NCBI RefSeq assembly: GCF_035440685.1
Contig: NZ_DAORMW010000014.1
DNA from: Accumulibacter appositus
Lineage (GTDB): Bacteria > Pseudomonadota > Gammaproteobacteria > Burkholderiales > Rhodocyclaceae
Length of the DNA stretch: 64,000 nt
Reading direction: 5' to 3' (one strand)
Positions within the stretch are counted from its first letter, which is position 1. The number at the start of each line of letters is the position of its first letter. Under the pieces are notes generated by a model. The model was given only the letters and a program-made list of their open reading frames with translations, made no database searches and was not told the DNA's origin. This document shows positions 17,376 to 26,608 of the stretch, one piece after another. Position numbers and translations under genes: made by a program.

Positions 17376-19535
17376 ATGCGCGCCCCGCAAGCCGTTGAAC
17401 ACGCTCGACCCGATAGCACAGCCAGCGCAGCCGCAGCGAAGGCGGAGCCTGCGCGCGCTGTCGACCCGCTGGCGCCGCTCAATGAAGCGCAGCGCCAGGC
17501 AGCCACCTTCGGCATCAGTAACTCGAGCTCTGCCGCTGGCGACGCTGCCCATCCGCCGCTGCTGGTCATCGCCGGCGCCGGCTCGGGCAAGACGGCGACG
17601 CTGGCGCAGCGGGTCGCGCAGCTTGTCGCCCACGGCGCCGACCCTGGGCGAATCCTGCTGCTGACCTTCTCGCGACGGGCGGCCAGCGAAATGAGCCGTC
17701 GCGTCGAGCGCCTGCTGACCCGGGGCACGGCTGGTCGCACGCCGGGCGGCACGCCGACGCTCCACTGGTCCGGTACCTTTCACAGCGTCGGCGCACGCCT
17801 GCTGCGCGAGTACGCCGGCCGCATCGGTCTCGACCCGAGCTTCACCATCCACGACCGGCAGGATTCGGGCGACCTGATCAACCTGGTGCGCCACGAGCTG
17901 GGCTTGTCGGTGAAGAACAAGCGCTTCCCCCTGAAAGCGACCTGCCTGGCGATCTACTCGGCGACGGTCAACACCCAGTCGCCACTGCGCGAGGTGCTGC
18001 AAACGAGCTTTCCCTGGTGTGCCGAATGGGAAAGCGATCTGAAGCGGCTGTTTCTCGCCTACGTCGAAGCCAAGCAGGCGCAACAGGTGCTCGACTACGA
18101 CGATCTGCTGCTTTACTGGGCGCAGATGGTCGGCGAGCCGACGCTCGGCGCGGAGCTCGGCGAGCGTTTCCGGCATGTGCTGGTCGACGAGTACCAGGAC
18201 ACCAATCGCCTGCAGGCTGCGATCCTGCTGGCCATGAAACCCGATGGCCGCGGCCTGACCGTGGTCGGTGACGACGCGCAGTCGATCTATGCGTTTCGCG
18301 GCGCAACGGTGCGCAACATCCTCGATTTTCCGGCGCACTTCGAGCCGCCCGCGCAGCTGGTGACGCTGCAGCGCAACTACCGCTCGACGCAACCGATCCT
18401 GGCCGCGGCCAATCAGGTGATCGCGCTCGCTGCCGAGCGCTTCAGCAAGGATCTATGGAGCGAGCGCCCGTCGTCGCAGAAGCCGACGCTGGTCTCGGTG
18501 CGCGACGATGCCGATCAGGCGAACTATGTCGTCGAGCAGGTGCTCGCCCGCCGCGAGGCCGGGGTCAGGCTGAAGGCGCAGGCGGTGCTTTTCCGAACCG
18601 CGCAACACAGCGTGCGCCTGGAGCTCGAACTGACCCGACGCAACATCCCTTTCGTGAAATTCGGCGGCCTCAAGTTTCTCGAAGCGGCGCATGTCAAGGA
18701 CGTCCTGGCGGTGCTGCGCTGGGCGCAGAATCCGCGTGACCAGATTGCCGGTTTCCGGGCCATGCAACTGGTCGCCGGCATCGGGCCGAAGACCGCCAGC
18801 CGAGTGTTGCGCAATGTCGCCGAAGCCGCGCCGGGCCTCGCCCTGCTCGGCGAACAGCCGGTCCCTGAGGGCGCCCGCAGCGCCTGGCTGGAGTTTTCCG
18901 CCCTAGTCGACAGCTGCGGCGCGGCCGCCGCGGCCTGGCCGACCGCCTTCGACCACATCTGCCGCTGGTACGAAATGCAGATCGACCGCCTACACCAGGA
19001 TGCGGAAATCCGCCAGGCCGACGTCGAGCAACTCGGCCGCATTGCCAGCACCTACGCCAGCGCCGAAAACTTTCTCACCGAACTGACCCTCGACCCGCCG
19101 GACGCCACCAGCGACCAGGCCGGACCGCCGCTGCTCGACGAGGACTACCTGATCCTGTCGACGATCCACTCCGCCAAGGGCCAGGAATGGACCGCGGTCA
19201 GCATTCTCAACGCCGTCGATGGCTGCATCCCGTCGGACATGGCCACCGGCTCGGCGGCCGAAATCGAGGAGGAGCGACGCCTGCTCTACGTGGCCATGAC
19301 GCGCGCCAAGGAGCAGCTGGAGATCATCGTTCCGCAGCGCTTCTACGTCACCCACCAGGCAGGCTTCGGCGACCGGCATCTCTACGCCAGTCGCACGCGC
19401 TTCATCAGCAACGCCCTGCTGCCCCACTTCGCGCAAGGCTCGTGGCCACCGGCGCCGGAAGCGCCGGCCGCCAATCCCGAAGCCAAACAACAGGCACTGG
19501 ACCTGGCGGCACGCATGCGAGCGATGTGGAAGTAA
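17376..19535 (+). CDS. UvrD/Rep/PcrA-type ATP-dependent DNA helicase
   Basis: A 719-residue superfamily 1A helicase with all motifs: Walker A AGAGSGKTATLAQR (from about residue 66), Walker B VLVDEYQDTN, motif III VVGDDAQSIYAFRGA, motif IV LQRNYRST, motif V STIHSAKGQEW, and motif VI LYVAMTRAKEQLE. It unwinds DNA 3' to 5' in repair or replication restart. The 40-residue N-terminal tail before the helicase core is unusual and Ala-rich. ATG 17376 is preceded by AAGGAG. It is not adjacent to other repair genes. Similarity is closest in style to the shorter UvrD-like paralogues rather than canonical UvrD (no C-terminal Tudor-like tail is recognised). Confidence 0.9.
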   Translation: MRAPQAVEHARPDSTASAAAAKAEPARAVDPLAPLNEAQRQAATFGISNSSSAAGDAAHPPLLVIAGAGSGKTATLAQRVAQLVAHGADPGRILLLTFSRRAASEMSRRVERLLTRGTAGRTPGGTPTLHWSGTFHSVGARLLREYAGRIGLDPSFTIHDRQDSGDLINLVRHELGLSVKNKRFPLKATCLAIYSATVNTQSPLREVLQTSFPWCAEWESDLKRLFLAYVEAKQAQQVLDYDDLLLYWAQMVGEPTLGAELGERFRHVLVDEYQDTNRLQAAILLAMKPDGRGLTVVGDDAQSIYAFRGATVRNILDFPAHFEPPAQLVTLQRNYRSTQPILAAANQVIALAAERFSKDLWSERPSSQKPTLVSVRDDADQANYVVEQVLARREAGVRLKAQAVLFRTAQHSVRLELELTRRNIPFVKFGGLKFLEAAHVKDVLAVLRWAQNPRDQIAGFRAMQLVAGIGPKTASRVLRNVAEAAPGLALLGEQPVPEGARSAWLEFSALVDSCGAAAAAWPTAFDHICRWYEMQIDRLHQDAEIRQADVEQLGRIASTYASAENFLTELTLDPPDATSDQAGPPLLDEDYLILSTIHSAKGQEWTAVSILNAVDGCIPSDMATGSAAEIEEERRLLYVAMTRAKEQLEIIVPQRFYVTHQAGFGDRHLYASRTRFISNALLPHFAQGSWPPAPEAPAANPEAKQQALDLAARMRAMWK

Positions 19536-19582
19536 GAGCGCAGCTCGGCGACGCCGCTGCTGCGCCGCAGGCGCCCTGACTT

Positions 19583-20518
19583 CTATTCCAGTCCCGCATC
19601 CTTGCTGTGCACAGCCGCCGAAGTGGCGCCTGCCAGATCGACGGTCAGACGTCCGGAACGTACATGCAGGTCGCGTTGCGGGAAAGGAATCTCGATGCCC
19701 GCCTTGCCCAGTGCGGTTTCGATTTCCCACAGATAGCGCGCGTGCGTGCGGCCGGGGGACATCGCCAATTCCTGGCCAACCCAGACCACCAGCTCGAAAT
19801 CCAGACTGCTTTCGCCGAAATTGACCAGCCACACGTCCGGTCCGCGCCCCGGCAGATCGATCGTGCCGACGACTTCGCGCGCGGCAGCGGTCACCGCCGA
19901 GCGTACCAACTCCTTGTCCGTGCCATAGGCGACGCCAAAGGGAATATGGAGGCGCCGCAGATGGTCGTCGAGCGTCCAGTTGGTCACCCGCCCATTGATG
20001 AACTCCGAGTTGGGGACGATCACGTCGACATTGTCATTGGTCGTCACGCGCGTGTAGCGCAGGCCGATCTCGGTCACCTTGCCGACGACACCGGACTGCA
20101 GGTCGACAAAGTCGCCGAGTTTGAGCGTCTTTTCGACCAGGATCAGGATCCCCGAAACCAGGTTGCTGAAAATATTCTGCAAGCCGAAACCAATGCCGAC
20201 CCCCATCGCGCCGCCAAGGATCGCCAGGCTGGCCAGGTCGAAGCCAAGGTAGGAGAGACCGACGATGCTGCCGACGATCCAAACCAGATAGCGAACGATG
20301 CGCGTCAGCGCGTAAACGGCCGACTCGGAGAGCTTGACCCTCTTGCCGGCGCGCGCCACCTGCCGCAGGCCACGTTCGAGCAGCGAGGCAAACCACCAGA
20401 AGAAGAACAGGATCACCACCAGGCCGACAACCCGCAGCAGGGTGATGTCGGTGTTACCCAGGCGAAACCAGGAGCGAGTGCTCCACTCCAGTAGCTGGCC
20501 AAGAAAGCTGCTGTCCAT
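19583..20518 (-). CDS. Small-conductance mechanosensitive channel, MscS family
   Basis: A 311-residue protein with two or three N-terminal helices and the pore-lining/MscS signature GGAMGVGIGFGLQNIFSN about residue 110, followed by the beta domain (GDFVDLQSGVVGKVTEIGLR, VPNSEFINGRVTNW). MscS channels open under membrane tension to release solutes. The ATG lies two bases downstream of the stop of the DUF389 gene on the same strand, so they form a tight operon; the coupling of MscS to a DUF389-OmpA protein hints at an envelope-stress role. Confidence 0.92.
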   Translation of the reverse strand: MDSSFLGQLLEWSTRSWFRLGNTDITLLRVVGLVVILFFFWWFASLLERGLRQVARAGKRVKLSESAVYALTRIVRYLVWIVGSIVGLSYLGFDLASLAILGGAMGVGIGFGLQNIFSNLVSGILILVEKTLKLGDFVDLQSGVVGKVTEIGLRYTRVTTNDNVDVIVPNSEFINGRVTNWTLDDHLRRLHIPFGVAYGTDKELVRSAVTAAAREVVGTIDLPGRGPDVWLVNFGESSLDFELVVWVGQELAMSPGRTHARYLWEIETALGKAGIEIPFPQRDLHVRSGRLTVDLAGATSAAVHSKDAGLE

Positions 20519-20520
20519 TG

Positions 20521-22251
20521 TTACTCCTTGCGAATCTTGTCGGCAGTGACCGGCAGAAGCACCGACACTGCCCGAAACGCCGCTTCGCCCAGTTCCCGTT
20601 CGGCGGCCAACTGGTTCGGAAGCGGATAGCGGGCCACCGAGCCAAGCTCAATGCCACTGGCGCGCAATACCGCGGCAACGCGTTCGGCACGCACACCGGC
20701 GAGTCGCGGCGGCCCACCACGGTCACTGCTGGCGTGACCCACGACTTCGACGCGATCGATGTTCCAGCGTTGCAGCGCCCAGACGATGGTCGCTATGCGC
20801 GTCTCCGCGACACTGTCGAGATCCTTGCTGCCGTGTTGGAAATAGATCGGCGGCAGTGCCTGCGGCGGCGGCAGAATGCGGATCAGCCACTCCGGATGAC
20901 GCTTTCCGAGATCGCTCTCCATTGCCCGCCAGGCGGCAAGGTCGATTCCTGCTTGCGCCTCCGGAACCAGCGTCGCGCGTCGCTGCGCAACATCGGCGTC
21001 AAATGCAGCCAGCGGCAGGGGAAAGGCACTGCGCAGGCTGTCAGTGATACTGCTGCCGACCGCGGGCGAGCTCTCACTAAGCCCTAGCGCAAGCACCTGC
21101 GGTGACACTTTCTCGGAAGTTCGCAGCTGCGTCAATTGCAGGTCGACGGCTTGGTGCAGCTGCCCTTCGATCTCCTTCGCCAGGCGGCCCGACAGCTCGT
21201 TGTCCGGTTCGGCGCTCAGAACCATGGCGCGCACCCGTGGCGGCTTGCCGTCGATGAACAGCACGTCCACAGCACCAAGCCGACCGGCCGGCAGCGAGGC
21301 CGCACCGCTCTCGAGCACGCTGCGGATGCGTATCTGCGCGAAGCTCTCGAAAGCGATCGCTTTGAGCGAAATGAACAATGGTATGCCGAGGGGAACCAGG
21401 ACCAGAAAGGAAATCGCCGCCTGGCGGGCAAAGCGCTTGCGCAATCCACCGCGGCCGAAACCATACCACTCGGCAACCGCGGCGACCGAAAGACTGATCG
21501 CCGCCATGTTGGTGAAGAACAGCAGCAGCGCGCCGCGTGCCACCGGCCAGCGTTCGGTGACCAGGCCATAGCCGATGGTTGCCAGCGGCGGCATCAAGGC
21601 CGTGGCTATGGCCACCCCGACGATCGCGCCACCGCGGCCGCGGATCAGGGCATAGCCACCCGCGGCACCCGAGAGGATGGCGACCACTAGGTCGAAGAGA
21701 TTCGGGCGTGTACGCGCCAGCAACTCCGGCGTCAATTCCTTCACCGGTGACAGCAGCACGATCAGCGAGGTAAAAGCGACGGCGGCCGCGGTGCCCAAGG
21801 CCAGGGCACGCAGGCTTTTTCGCGCCAGATCGAAATCGAGCGTGGCGATGGCCATACCGCTGCCGACGATCGGACCCATCAGCGGCGAAATCAGCATCGC
21901 CCCGATGATCACTGCCGGCGAGTTGAGCAGCAGACCGATGGTGGCAATGCCGCCGGCGACGACGATCATGAAGCAGAAATTGAAGGAAAAATTGGCGTCC
22001 TGTTCGACCTGATCGAGAATTCCGCGGTGATCGATCTCGCGGACCAGCGCCCGCCACCAGCGCCCCCATGCACGCGGCCCCAACCATAGCGCGCGGAAGA
22101 AGCTGCCCGTGCTGAGCAGGTCTTCGCCGAGGCTGGCAGTCCCGGCAATCTCGGCCACTTCGGCTGGCGCGGAAGCTCCAGCTGCCGCGCTTGCTGGCGC
22201 TGCTGCCGTGGATTCCGGGCTAGCTGGTGATGCAGGTTCGGTTGTGGACAT
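20521..22251 (-). CDS. DUF389 membrane protein with C-terminal OmpA-like domain
   Basis: A 576-residue protein. After an Ala/Pro-rich N-terminus (1-45) comes the DUF389 core with six membrane helices (FMIVVAGGIATIGLLLNS, ISPLMGPIVGSGMAIA, GVAIATALMPPLATIGYGL), then a periplasmic stretch and, from about residue 450, an OmpA-type peptidoglycan-binding domain (VEVVGHASSDRGG then LAGVRAERVAAVL). DUF389 function is unknown; the OmpA domain would tie it to the wall. It is the first gene of a two-gene unit with an MscS channel. ATG 22251 is used. Confidence 0.82.
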   Translation of the reverse strand: MSTTEPASPASPESTAAAPASAAAGASAPAEVAEIAGTASLGEDLLSTGSFFRALWLGPRAWGRWWRALVREIDHRGILDQVEQDANFSFNFCFMIVVAGGIATIGLLLNSPAVIIGAMLISPLMGPIVGSGMAIATLDFDLARKSLRALALGTAAAVAFTSLIVLLSPVKELTPELLARTRPNLFDLVVAILSGAAGGYALIRGRGGAIVGVAIATALMPPLATIGYGLVTERWPVARGALLLFFTNMAAISLSVAAVAEWYGFGRGGLRKRFARQAAISFLVLVPLGIPLFISLKAIAFESFAQIRIRSVLESGAASLPAGRLGAVDVLFIDGKPPRVRAMVLSAEPDNELSGRLAKEIEGQLHQAVDLQLTQLRTSEKVSPQVLALGLSESSPAVGSSITDSLRSAFPLPLAAFDADVAQRRATLVPEAQAGIDLAAWRAMESDLGKRHPEWLIRILPPPQALPPIYFQHGSKDLDSVAETRIATIVWALQRWNIDRVEVVGHASSDRGGPPRLAGVRAERVAAVLRASGIELGSVARYPLPNQLAAERELGEAAFRAVSVLLPVTADKIRKE

Positions 22252-22537
22252 ATTCGGGCTTTGTTTGCGACGGGGGCGTTTTACACCGACCGTCTAGAGC
22301 GCTTGCGACGGGGGTCGAGGAAGGACAGCATCGCTGCAGGCGCAGCGCCGACCGTCACCGTTGTGGGCGGCATTCGCAAAATTTTCATCATCCGCGGCCT
22401 CACAGGCAGCGATTCTACCAACGGATGACACTGGAAGGGGCCGCATTGAACGCTACGACGAACACAGCCATCGCTATCTGACGCCGGCCGGCTGGGGTAA
22501 AGTGGCGCCTCGATCAGTCGACGCGAACCAGAAGGCC

Positions 22538-23290
22538 ATGAGCGATCCCCTTGCCATTGCAGCGCTCGCCGCCCTCGCCTTCATGGCCGCCGGCTTTGTC
22601 AAAGGGGTCATCGGAATGGGCCTGCCGACCATCGCCATCGGCTTGCTCAGCCTGGTCATGCCGCCCGCTTCTGCAGCCGCGGCATTGGTCGTTCCATCGC
22701 TGGTCACGAACCTCTGGCAGCTCTTTGCCGGTCCCAAGCTCGCAGCACTCGCCCGCCGTCTGGCAAGCATGCTGCTTACGGCAGTCATCGGCACCTTGCT
22801 GACGATCAAGGTGCTTACGGGGAGTTCCGCTTCCCTTGCCAGTGGCGCGCTCGGTGCGATTCTTGTCATGTACGGCTTGTTCGCGCTCACTGCGCGCCGG
22901 TTTTCCGTGCCCGCGAATGCCGAACCCTGGCTATCGCCACTCGTCGGCCTGCTGACCGGTCTGATTGCCGGGGCTACGGGCCTTTTCGCGATCCCTGCCG
23001 TGCCATATCTCAGCGCGCTCGGCTTCGCCAAGGACGAGTTGGTGCAGGCGCTCGGGCTGTTCTTCTCTGTCTCCACCCTGGCGCTCGCGGCAGCGCTCGC
23101 GCTGTCCGGAAACTATCCGTGGATTGCCGCCGCCAATTCCCTGCTGGCCGTCGTGCCGGCGCTGCTCGGCATGTTCATCGGCCAGCGGGTGCGCGACAAG
23201 CTTGCCCCCGACGCCTTTCGGCGCTGGTTTTTTCTTGGCCTGGTTGCGCTGGGCCTCTACATGCTCGCCAGAGCACTGTTGCAAAGCTGA
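22538..23290 (+). CDS. TauE/SafE (TSUP) family sulfite/anion transporter
   Basis: The 250-residue product has about eight hydrophobic helices in two repeats, with the family marks AAGFVKGVIGMGLPTIAIGL in the first and GLIAGATGLFAIPAVPYL in the second. TSUP proteins move sulfite, sulfoacetate or similar organosulfur anions across the inner membrane. The ATG at 22538 gives the usual length; an open frame upstream to 22361 is non-hydrophobic and rejected. The 286-base gap to the divergent DUF389 gene has no recognised feature. Substrate unknown. Confidence 0.85.
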   Translation: MSDPLAIAALAALAFMAAGFVKGVIGMGLPTIAIGLLSLVMPPASAAAALVVPSLVTNLWQLFAGPKLAALARRLASMLLTAVIGTLLTIKVLTGSSASLASGALGAILVMYGLFALTARRFSVPANAEPWLSPLVGLLTGLIAGATGLFAIPAVPYLSALGFAKDELVQALGLFFSVSTLALAAALALSGNYPWIAAANSLLAVVPALLGMFIGQRVRDKLAPDAFRRWFFLGLVALGLYMLARALLQS

Positions 23291-23387
23291 GGCCTGAGGC
23301 TTGCGGCTGGACGCGATATCTGCAAAATACCCACCATGAGCGACAACCGCCGCCAGGACGAACGATAACGAACAGGAGAAACCGACG

Positions 23388-24590
23388 ATGGCAGACAATA
23401 CGCAAGTCCGGCACGCCAACGGTCGCCGTGCCGGCGCAGCAGACCCACAGCAGCTGGTACTGCTGGTCGCTACCCGCAAGGGCGCCTGGCTCTATCACGG
23501 CGACGCGGCACGCGAAAACTGGCGGGTCGATGGGCCGCATTTTCTCGGCCACATCATCAGTCATCTGGTGCTCGACCCGCGTGACGGTCGCACGCTTCTC
23601 GCGGCGGCCAAGACGGGCCACCTCGGTCCGACCCTCTTCCGCTCGACCGACCTCGGGCGTAGCTGGAGCGAAGCCAGTCGTCCACCGGCCTTTGCTGCAG
23701 CCAGCGAAGGAAGCTCCGGCGAGGCAAGCCTGCCCGGTCGCACGGTCGATCACACTTTCTGGCTGACGCCGGGCCATTCCGACCAGCCTGGGGTCTGGTA
23801 CGCCGGCACCTCGCCGCAGGGGCTGTTCCGTTCCGACGACGGTGGCGTCAACTGGGCACCGTTCTCGTGCATCAACGACGACCCGCAATACCGGCAGTGG
23901 ATGGGTGGCGTACAGGACGGCACGCCGGACGGGCCAAAGCTGCACTCGATCATCGTCGATCCGCGCGACAGCGATCATCTTTACCTGGCGATGTCGGGTG
24001 GCGGGGTGCACGAGACGGTCGACGGCGGCCGGAGTTTCAAGCCACTGCTCGACCAGCTCGACGTCGTCGAAGGCTTCGATCGCGCCAACCCTGGCTTTCA
24101 CGACCCGCATTGCGTTCGCCTGTGCCCGAGCAATCCGGACCGTCTCTACCAGCAGAACCATTGCGGCATCTACCGCCTCGACCGGCCGTCCGAGAAGTGG
24201 CTGAACATTGGCAAAAGCATGCCGGCAGAGGTTGGCGATATCGGCTTTCCGATGGTCGTGCATCCGCGCGACGCCGACATCGCCTGGGTCTTCCCGATGG
24301 ACGGCACCTCGGTCTGGCCACGCACCAGTCCCGACGGCAAGCCGGCGGTCTATGCGACGCGCGACGGCGGCCAGAGCTGGCAACGTCGCGACAGCGGCCT
24401 GCCGGACAGCCAGGCGTGGTGGACAGTCAAACGTCAAGCGATGAGCGCCGACGGACTGGAGCCGGTGGGCCTGTACTTCGGCACCACCAGCGGCGAGCTG
24501 TGGATGAGCCGCGACGAAGGCCGACACTGGCAATGCATCGCCCGCCATCTGCCGGAAATCTATGCCGTCGAAGCTGCGCTCCTGGCGTAG
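23388..24590 (+). CDS. BNR/sortilin-type beta-propeller protein (exo-sialidase-like annotation)
   Basis: A 400-residue protein without signal peptide, built from repeats carrying Asp-box elements: STDLGRSWSEA, SDDGGVNWAPF, TVDGGRSFKPL, TRDGGQSWQRR, SRDEGRHWQCI. These S/TxDxGxxW motifs mark BNR/WD40-like beta-propellers related to sialidases and photosystem assembly factors; catalytic residues of sialidases are not evident, so an enzyme role is doubtful. A conserved DHTFWLTPGH and HDPHCVRLCP may form a metal or ligand site. It is followed after 12 bases by a MoaD/ThiS-like gene, a pairing I recall in many bacteria. The ATG has AGGAG upstream. Confidence 0.75.
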   Translation: MADNTQVRHANGRRAGAADPQQLVLLVATRKGAWLYHGDAARENWRVDGPHFLGHIISHLVLDPRDGRTLLAAAKTGHLGPTLFRSTDLGRSWSEASRPPAFAAASEGSSGEASLPGRTVDHTFWLTPGHSDQPGVWYAGTSPQGLFRSDDGGVNWAPFSCINDDPQYRQWMGGVQDGTPDGPKLHSIIVDPRDSDHLYLAMSGGGVHETVDGGRSFKPLLDQLDVVEGFDRANPGFHDPHCVRLCPSNPDRLYQQNHCGIYRLDRPSEKWLNIGKSMPAEVGDIGFPMVVHPRDADIAWVFPMDGTSVWPRTSPDGKPAVYATRDGGQSWQRRDSGLPDSQAWWTVKRQAMSADGLEPVGLYFGTTSGELWMSRDEGRHWQCIARHLPEIYAVEAALLA

Positions 24591-24602
24591 TTCGGGCCGC
24601 CG

Positions 24603-24860
24603 ATGCAAGTGCTCATCCCCAGCGCGCTGCGCTCCTACACCGAACACGGCACGGTCGAGGCCCGTGGCGAGACGCTCGCCGCCGTGCTTGCCGACCTCGA
24701 GCAGCGCTATCCGGGAATTCGTTTCCGCATGCTCGACGAGCAGCAGCAGATACGACCGCACATTCGCTTCTTCTTCGCTGGCGAGCAGCTACGCGACCTC
24801 ACACAGGCGCTGCACGCAGACGGCGAACTGATCATCGTGCAGGCACTGAGCGGCGGCTGA
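24603..24860 (+). CDS. MoaD/ThiS-family ubiquitin-like sulfur carrier
   Basis: The 85-residue product has the beta-grasp pattern and ends in the diagnostic Gly-Gly (ALSGG), which is adenylated and thiocarboxylated in MoaD and ThiS. No moaE, thiF or moeB homologue is in the window, so the acceptor is unknown; the partner beta-propeller 12 bases upstream is the obvious candidate. Its last 29 bases overlap the 3' end of the convergent membrane protein gene. Confidence 0.85.
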   Translation: MQVLIPSALRSYTEHGTVEARGETLAAVLADLEQRYPGIRFRMLDEQQQIRPHIRFFFAGEQLRDLTQALHADGELIIVQALSGG

Positions 24861-26442
24861 GAGCCGGCGAAGCGTCAGCGAACAAGGCCGCCAGCACCTC
24901 ACCGGTCTTGCTTCTGTTCAAGCGCCCGACCTGCAGCCAGACGAAGCGATCTGCTGGCGCAGCGGCGAAATCGGCTGCGGCCGCCTCGCGCGCGGTTTCG
25001 GCATCGTGCAAGAGGAGCACCCGCCGCAGGTGGCTTGCAGCGGCGAGAGCGCGTAGTTCGAAGCGGCAGCCGAGGTTGTCCGGCTGGAAGCCGCGCAGGT
25101 CCATCAACACCACGTCGCTGGCCTGTACCAGCGCGCGCAGTGCCGGCTGCCAGGTGCTGTCGAAGCAATAGCATTCGTTGACCCGGTAACGGCCGTCGGG
25201 ATCGGGGCGCACATCGAGACCCGCCAGGCGCGCCGGAATCTCCGCCTCAGTGGCGATGAAGCGGTCGCCCAACTGGCCGTTCAGGAAGGCGAAGAGATCG
25301 TCCGGATCGAGCGTGCGGCTGATCAGGTCGGTGCCGGCAATGAGCAGCGTGTTGCCGCTCAGGCGCCAGCGTTCGACGACACGGTCGAAGAGGCGTTCGA
25401 CCTGTGCGTCGCGCTGGAATACGCGCAGCACGAGCAGGGTCGGCGGCCGTGCCGAGGCCGGCAGCGCGGGGGCAAGCCAGCGCGGCAAGAGGCACCAGGC
25501 AAGCGGCAGCCATAGCCACGGAAGAAGCTGCGTCAGTCCGACCAGACCGACGGCCTGCAGGGCCGGCAATGCGCTGGCGGCGAGAACGACGAACCAGTAG
25601 GCGGCGAACAGGTAGCCGAGATCGGAGAAGCGCTTTTCCCGGTAGGCGTGCGCCAGCCAGCGGCCCAAGGCGTAGACGGGCCAGGCGAGCAGCAACCAGG
25701 GTGCGAGGATGAAGGATAGCAGCGTTCCCCAGGCGCCAAGAACTCCGACCGTGCTGGTCAGCCAGGCGGGCCAGGACTCGACGCCAATCGCCAGTGCCTG
25801 CAAGGCGGCAAGCGATGCCGCCGACAGCAACAGGAAGAACGGCAGCAGGTATGGAGCGATGGCGCGAATCCGTCCGCTGGCAGCGATCGCCAGGGTGACC
25901 AGGATCGGGATGGCGACAACGCCACCAAGCCAGACGCCCACCCCGGCAATCGTCTGTGCCGCGTTGGAAGTCAGCATCACCAGCAGGATCATGGCCAGCA
26001 TGTACAGGGCCACGGCAAACAAGACCCTGCCCCATGACCAGCGCAATAGCAATCCCCAGGCCATGACCATCGGCCAGGCGTAGACCGCGCCGAGGACCAG
26101 CAGCCGGTTGAGGGAAAAGGGGCCACCGCTGTCGTAGACGAAATGCAGAGCCAGCCACGACTGGCTGACGCCGACCAGCAGGCTGAGCCCGGAAAGCAGG
26201 AGCAGGAAGCGCCAGGCCGCGCGCCGATTGGCGGCGAGATCGAGCCGCGGCGACTGGTGCCTGGCCTGTACGGCGAGGGTGTCGGTGGAAAGGGGATGTG
26301 CTGCGTCCGGCGCCGCACCGCTGCGCATCAAAGCAAGCATCTGCCGTCGATAGGCGCCGGCCACGCCCCAGGCCACGGCCGCGGCCAAGAGCACGCCGAC
26401 AATCATTGCGAAGAGCATCATGGCAGCGCTCTGATCAGCCAT
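24832..26442 (-). CDS. Polytopic membrane protein with cytosolic C-terminal domain, TIR-like pattern
   Basis: A 536-residue protein with one N-terminal helix and about eight further membrane segments between residues 75 and 335. The C-terminal 190 residues are soluble: they begin TLLVLRVFQRDAQVERLFD and include SDVVLMDLRGFQPDNLGCRFEL, a strand-loop-helix resembling the TIR-type 'ADxxIxLxS...CxxEL' pattern, then RRVLLLHD. That likeness is only by eye. No family name is certain. ATG 26442 has AGGGAG upstream. The gene is on the same strand as the two genes above it, 166 bases away. Confidence 0.6.
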   Translation of the reverse strand: MADQSAAMMLFAMIVGVLLAAAVAWGVAGAYRRQMLALMRSGAAPDAAHPLSTDTLAVQARHQSPRLDLAANRRAAWRFLLLLSGLSLLVGVSQSWLALHFVYDSGGPFSLNRLLVLGAVYAWPMVMAWGLLLRWSWGRVLFAVALYMLAMILLVMLTSNAAQTIAGVGVWLGGVVAIPILVTLAIAASGRIRAIAPYLLPFFLLLSAASLAALQALAIGVESWPAWLTSTVGVLGAWGTLLSFILAPWLLLAWPVYALGRWLAHAYREKRFSDLGYLFAAYWFVVLAASALPALQAVGLVGLTQLLPWLWLPLAWCLLPRWLAPALPASARPPTLLVLRVFQRDAQVERLFDRVVERWRLSGNTLLIAGTDLISRTLDPDDLFAFLNGQLGDRFIATEAEIPARLAGLDVRPDPDGRYRVNECYCFDSTWQPALRALVQASDVVLMDLRGFQPDNLGCRFELRALAAASHLRRVLLLHDAETAREAAAADFAAAPADRFVWLQVGRLNRSKTGEVLAALFADASPALSRRSVPAR

Positions 26443-26608
26443 TTCTCAGCTCCCTAGTGTGGTCACGGTACACGCCTCGAAAGCGCAGCAAGCAAAGCGG
26501 CTGCAGCGCATGATCAAGCACCTGCGGGCGGACCTCACCGCCTACGGCTGCACCCGCGCGAAGCCGGCCCACCCCGGCCAGCTCGGCAAACGCGAGGCGC
26601 TCCCGATG

